64,000 nucleotides of DNA from Olsenella_K sp036454645. Its GTDB lineage: Bacteria > Actinomycetota > Coriobacteriia > Coriobacteriales > Atopobiaceae. Of this stretch, positions 60,521 through 64,000 are shown one piece after another. Numbering within the stretch: position 1 is the first letter of the stretch; each line of letters begins with the position of its first letter. A model generated the notes under the pieces. That model saw only the letters and a program-made list of their open reading frames with translations, did no database searches and was not told the DNA's origin. The stretch covers positions 1-64,000 of the forward strand of contig JAZHSQ010000001.1 in assembly GCA_036454645.1 (NCBI GenBank). Direction: 5' to 3'. The translations under genes and the position numbers were made by a program.

Positions 60521-60746
60521 CACCCCAGCCTCGTCGTCTCCCGGAGGTCCTCCGACACCAGTCAACCAGTGGCCTTCATAAGAGAGGGTCAATATGGGTC
60601 GAAGACAGTCAGTCACTCCAATAACGCAGAAATTATAATTCGATTACTGAATCCATAATTGGCTAGGCGAAGCGCAGATAACAAGCACCTCGGCCAAGAC
60701 ATAAGATGCTTAAGTCCTGACACGTTTAGACTTCAGTGAGTAGGCT
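60521..60746. other. AT-rich non-coding gap
   Basis: No gene seen. It is markedly AT-rich, with attataatt-type stretches at about 60627-60660. A -35/-10-like pair CTGACA (60717) N18 TAGGCT is weak and abuts the next start. Confidence 0.3.
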
Positions 60747-61610
60747 ATGGACAGTAATATCAGCGAGCTTGCAGATAGATTCGAAGCGCTGCTAGATCTA
60801 AAGGAATGCCTGGTCGGCGTACGTGTCGCTCGGACCGAGCAGGAGTTCTCCGAGGAGGATGCCCCTGTTACGAGCGCGGAGATCTCCTATTGCTCCGCGG
60901 TGAAGCTCGCTTCGAAGGGCAAGCCCGTCAAACTTCCCAAGGAGCGCTGCTCCTGTGGTGGTGCGAAACGGGCCCTCGGGTTCGAGGAGCCGGATGAAGA
61001 CTACTTCTCGGGGAGAAGCTCTTGCGACCTCGGGCTCTTCTCCGACGAACGAACCGCAAGCGAGGTGGCTCGCGGTCTCAAGAGGCTCGACCTCGGTTCC
61101 GTCGGTGCGGTCGTGATGCCCTATGGCAGCTTCTCCCGTGAGCCGATGGTGGCCATCGTCGTTACCGACACCTACAACGCAATGCGCGTGGTACAGGGCT
61201 ACACCTGCGCCTTCGGTACTCAGGCGGGACTCTGCATGACGGGCAACCAGGCAATCTGCATCGAGTGCACGACTAACCCCGTCACGCTCGACCGACTCAA
61301 CACGTCCTTCCTATGCTCGGGAGCGAGGTTCTATGGCAAGTGGGGTCCCTCCCAGGTGGGGATTGGCATTCCTGCCCATCAGCTCGAGGCGACGTGCGAG
61401 GGCATCAAGGAGACGTTGAACGCCACCGAGTCCCGCCCGCGCAAGGAGCTCATCGCGCGTCGGCTCGAGGCCATTGGCGAGGACACGGGCTTCATAGACT
61501 ACGACACCACGTATTACCTCAGGCTTGCGGATGAGCACCGGAGAGAGCTCGCCGCCCGCAGGCAACGGACCAAGGACTGTGGGGGAGAGTTGCATGGCGG
61601 AAGAGACTAG
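60747..61610 (+). CDS. DUF169 domain protein
   Basis: A 287-residue protein of the DUF169 family: early VGVRVARTEQEF, then Cys-rich ERCSCGGAKRALGF and a conserved YTCAFGTQAGLCMTGNQAICIECT block near residues 150-175. DUF169 has no proven function; members in anaerobes occur near metal-dependent and transport genes. The ATG at 60747 has a weak site (GAGTAGGCT). It overlaps the next permease gene by 17 bp, so the two are cotranscribed. Confidence 0.85.
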   Translation: MDSNISELADRFEALLDLKECLVGVRVARTEQEFSEEDAPVTSAEISYCSAVKLASKGKPVKLPKERCSCGGAKRALGFEEPDEDYFSGRSSCDLGLFSDERTASEVARGLKRLDLGSVGAVVMPYGSFSREPMVAIVVTDTYNAMRVVQGYTCAFGTQAGLCMTGNQAICIECTTNPVTLDRLNTSFLCSGARFYGKWGPSQVGIGIPAHQLEATCEGIKETLNATESRPRKELIARRLEAIGEDTGFIDYDTTYYLRLADEHRRELAARRQRTKDCGGELHGGRD

Positions 61611-62589
61611 GGACCTGGCAGGGGCGCAGGTGCGCTCCTGGCGCTGGAGCTACGTGTTGCCGGTGGCGGCGGCTCTGCTCGCCTTTCTTCTCGACGTCTG
61701 CCTGCCGGATGCCCCGACGCTCGTAAACGTCACCGCGCCCCACGCCCTTTTCCGGTGGCTGATGCTCCTGGCGGCGGTGCTCTCGGTCGTGAGTGCCGTG
61801 CGTGCTTTTCTCAGCCCGGAATATCGCCATAGGTACCTTAGTCGCATCGACCTGGCGTCAACGCTCTTGCTCGTTCTGGGAATCTGGAACGTCCTAACGA
61901 AGAAGATGGCGTTGCTTCCAGCGCTCTACTTCCCGTCCTTTGACATGATTCTCAGCGTGTACCTGAGCGACTGGAAGGTCCTCCTCACTTGCACGGCCTA
62001 CTCCCTGCGCCTGCTCGTGCTCGGCGTGCTCTCGGGAGGCGCAGTCGGCTTCCTCACGGGCGTTCTTATCGGGTGGAGCAAGAAGGCCTACCACTGGCTC
62101 TTTCCCATCATCCGGTTCATCGGTCCCATCCCCACGACCATCTGGATCCCGATTGCCATGCTCCTCATGCCCTCGCTGCTGCACGCCTCGGTGTTCATAG
62201 TGGCGTTGAGCATGTGGTTCCCGCTTTCGTTCCTGACCTGCTCGGGAATCCAGGGGGTGAGGAAGAGCCTCTTCGAGGTGGGGGAGACGCTCGGCGCGAG
62301 CCAGCTCTACCAGGTGGTCCACATCGCCATACCCGCGGCAATGCCCAACATCTTCGTGGGGCTCTTCATGGGCATGGTCTCCTCGCTCATCTCCCTCGTC
62401 TCCGCGGAGCTTATCGGTGCGAAGTATGGTCTCGGCTGGTACATCAACTGGCAGCAGCAGGTCATGAACTACGCGGAGGTGTATGCGGGGTTCCTGATTA
62501 TCGCCCTGCTCTGCTATGTCATCTTCCGGGTCATCTTCCGGGTCCGCAACAGGGTGCTCGTCTGGAAGAAGGGGGCGATCCGGTGGTAG
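61594..62589 (+). CDS. ABC transporter permease (second SsuC-type)
   Basis: A 331-residue permease. Seven to eight membrane segments are predicted, including two at the N-terminus before the canonical six. LLVLGVLSGGAVGFLTGVLIGW and the EAA-type loop EVGETLGASQLYQVVHIAIPAAMPN are visible. The ATG at 61594 has GGGGGAGAG upstream and overlaps the DUF169 gene. It ends overlapping the ATPase start. Confidence 0.88.
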   Translation: MAEETRDLAGAQVRSWRWSYVLPVAAALLAFLLDVCLPDAPTLVNVTAPHALFRWLMLLAAVLSVVSAVRAFLSPEYRHRYLSRIDLASTLLLVLGIWNVLTKKMALLPALYFPSFDMILSVYLSDWKVLLTCTAYSLRLLVLGVLSGGAVGFLTGVLIGWSKKAYHWLFPIIRFIGPIPTTIWIPIAMLLMPSLLHASVFIVALSMWFPLSFLTCSGIQGVRKSLFEVGETLGASQLYQVVHIAIPAAMPNIFVGLFMGMVSSLISLVSAELIGAKYGLGWYINWQQQVMNYAEVYAGFLIIALLCYVIFRVIFRVRNRVLVWKKGAIRW

Positions 62590-63359
62590 CTGCCTCGATC
62601 TCAGAAGGCCGCGTGTCCATGAGGGGCCTGACGAAGGAGTTCGTCCGCGACGACGGCGAGAGGACGCTCGCCGTCGGTGGCGTCGACCTCGAGGTCCCTG
62701 CGGGTGGATTCGTCTCCCTCGTGGGCAGGTCGGGCTGCGGGAAGACGACCGTACTCAGGATGGTCGCCGGCCTCGAGCGCCCCACCTCGGGGAGTGTCCT
62801 CGTGGATGACGTGCCCGTGGTCGGGCCGACCCCCGACTGCGGCTTCGTGTTCCAGGGCTCCGAGCTCTACGAGTGGCTCACGGTGCAGCAGAACATAGCC
62901 TTCGGCCTCAAGGCCAGGGGAGTGTACAAGGGTCACGAGGACGAGGTAAGAAGCTACATCGAGAGGATGGGGCTCACGGGGTTCGAGAACGCCCTTCCCC
63001 TTCACCTGTCGGGCGGCATGGCCCAGCGCGTGGCACTCGCGCGGGCGCTCGTCAACCACCCGAAGGTCCTCCTGCTCGACGAGCCTCTGGGCGCACTCGA
63101 CTCCTTCACGAGGAGGGCGATGCAGGACGAGCTCATCGGACTCTGGGAGTCCGAGCACGTGACCATGATCATGGTCACGCACGACGTCGACGAGGCGATA
63201 CACATGAGCAGCCAGATCGCCGTCATGTCCCCGAGGCCCTGCGAGGTTGTGGAGGTCGTCGACAACCCCTTGCGCAAGACCTATGAGGGGGACTCGCCAG
63301 AGTTCATAGAGATGAGGCGGCACATCCGATCACTCCTCGAAGAGGGGGAGTCGCGCTAG
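62583..63359 (+). CDS. ABC transporter ATP-binding protein (second SsuB-type)
   Basis: A 258-residue ATPase. Walker A GRSGCGKTTVLRMVAG, signature LSGGMAQRVALARAL, Walker B LLLDEPLGALD and His switch VTHDVDEAIHMS. The GTG at 62583 overlaps the permease stop and has AAGGGGGCG upstream. It pairs with the binding protein at 63.5 kb. Confidence 0.9.
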   Translation: MVAASISEGRVSMRGLTKEFVRDDGERTLAVGGVDLEVPAGGFVSLVGRSGCGKTTVLRMVAGLERPTSGSVLVDDVPVVGPTPDCGFVFQGSELYEWLTVQQNIAFGLKARGVYKGHEDEVRSYIERMGLTGFENALPLHLSGGMAQRVALARALVNHPKVLLLDEPLGALDSFTRRAMQDELIGLWESEHVTMIMVTHDVDEAIHMSSQIAVMSPRPCEVVEVVDNPLRKTYEGDSPEFIEMRRHIRSLLEEGESR

Positions 63360-63471
63360 GCTTAAGTCCCGTCTACGACCGCCTCCTGTATCTCGTCAAC
63401 TCCCGTGCCGGGTCCCTGTACGGTGCGGGTGAAAGCCTTCGTGTACGAAAGCAAGGGAAGGGGAGTATCAC

Positions 63472-64000
63472 ATGCTCGACAGAAGGAACTTCGTAAAGCT
63501 TGCCATGGGTCTCGCAGTTGCGGTGCCGATCGCCGGCTGCTCGTCCAGCTCTCCGAGCGGCACTGGTGGCTCCGGCAGCTCGTCCGAGCAGAAGGATGAC
63601 TACACCGTACGCATCCCTATGAGCACGAGCATGTGCGCGGCGCCCATGCACATAGCGGCCATCAACGGCTACTTCGACCAGGTGGGGCTTAAGTGGGAGT
63701 CCGTGCCCCTGGGTGACAACTCGTCGCTCGACATCGTCGCCTCCGGCAAGGCAGACATCTCCTACGACCTTCTCCAGACCCTCGTCCAGCGCATCGCGAA
63801 CGGCCTCGACTATCAGGTCATCTCCGGTGTCCACTACGGCTGCATCAAGATCGTCGCCTCCAAGGCGTCCGGCATCACCGACGTCTCCGGCCTCAAGGGC
63901 AAGAAGATCGGCGTCCCCACGAGCCTCGGCTCAGACCCCGCCGTCATGCTGCAGCGTGTCCTCACGAACGAGGGCATCGGCTGCACGGCCGATAACATGG
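63472..64000 (+). CDS. substrate-binding lipoprotein, C-terminus cut by window edge
   Basis: 176 complete codons are visible. The signal ends in lipobox IAGC (MLDRRNFVKLAMGLAVAVPIAGCSSSS). The mature part starts VRIPMSTSMCAAPMHIAAINGYF and contains SGKADISYDLLQ, matching SsuA/NMT1-type proteins. The ATG at 63472 has AAGGGGAG upstream. It completes the second SsuABC-type transporter. Ligand unknown. Confidence 0.85.
   Translation, partial: MLDRRNFVKLAMGLAVAVPIAGCSSSSPSGTGGSGSSSEQKDDYTVRIPMSTSMCAAPMHIAAINGYFDQVGLKWESVPLGDNSSLDIVASGKADISYDLLQTLVQRIANGLDYQVISGVHYGCIKIVASKASGITDVSGLKGKKIGVPTSLGSDPAVMLQRVLTNEGIGCTADNM

Overview
The window is a high-GC bacterial chromosome segment. It looks like an obligately anaerobic actinobacterium of the class Coriobacteriia, probably an Olsenella-like Atopobiaceae member. 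The evidence is very GC-rich codon use with GTG/TTG starts and tight -10 boxes just upstream of genes, an oxygen-sensitive gene set ([FeFe] hydrogenase, class III ribonucleotide reductase NrdD/NrdG), a GGGtGRT/NifU-like pair, several PfpI/EamA/HAD housekeeping neighbours and abundant DMT/ABC transport. The genus is inference. I saw no rRNA, tRNA, phage, IS element or CRISPR array.

Region by region. 1-4.8 kb: partial leuA (minus) behind a leucine-rich leader peptide with an attenuator-like hairpin set, then an Elp3-type radical SAM/GNAT enzyme divergent from a methyltransferase. 5-11.3 kb: an MMPL-family exporter and a 1009-residue secreted heptad-repeat protein, divergent from a TetR regulator. 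11.4-17.8 kb: a conserved small protein, a roughly 480-nt highly structured non-coding stretch ending in a strong terminator, an L,D-transpeptidase, a histidine phosphatase-CHAD fusion, a small membrane protein and a Mbeg1-like hydrolase. 18-21.8 kb: a two-gene hydrogenase operon (GltD-like flavoprotein plus group A [FeFe] hydrogenase) behind an operator-like palindrome. 21.9-32.7 kb: SlyD-like isomerase, GNAT, MurI, the GGGtGRT/scaffold pair, DJ-1/PfpI, EamA transporter, HAD hydrolase, SNF2-SWIM helicase and a small acetyltransferase.

32.9-47.5 kb is a signalling and surface region: a LytTR regulator, phased direct repeats, a 1405-residue Ig-like surface protein, a Ser/Thr kinase, a small membrane protein, phosphoglycerate mutase, an ACT/MBL gene broken by an apparent one-base frameshift, DegV, NudC, a PP2C phosphatase and an FHA protein. 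The kinase, phosphatase and FHA reader suggest a Ser/Thr phosphorylation circuit at the envelope. 47.6-51 kb holds nrdD, a 36-residue small ORF and nrdG, preceded by two NrdR-like boxes exactly 32 bp apart.

52-64 kb differs visibly: lower GC, richer codon choice and long AT-rich gaps. It carries a first SsuABC/TauABC-type ABC transporter, an enolase-superfamily enzyme, a MetNIQ-type transporter behind a switch-like leader, a MtaA/uroporphyrinogen decarboxylase-family protein, a DUF169 protein and a second SsuABC-type transporter whose binding protein runs off the right edge. This reads as an acquired nutrient-acquisition/catabolic island for an unidentified small molecule and is the most likely undescribed system in the window.
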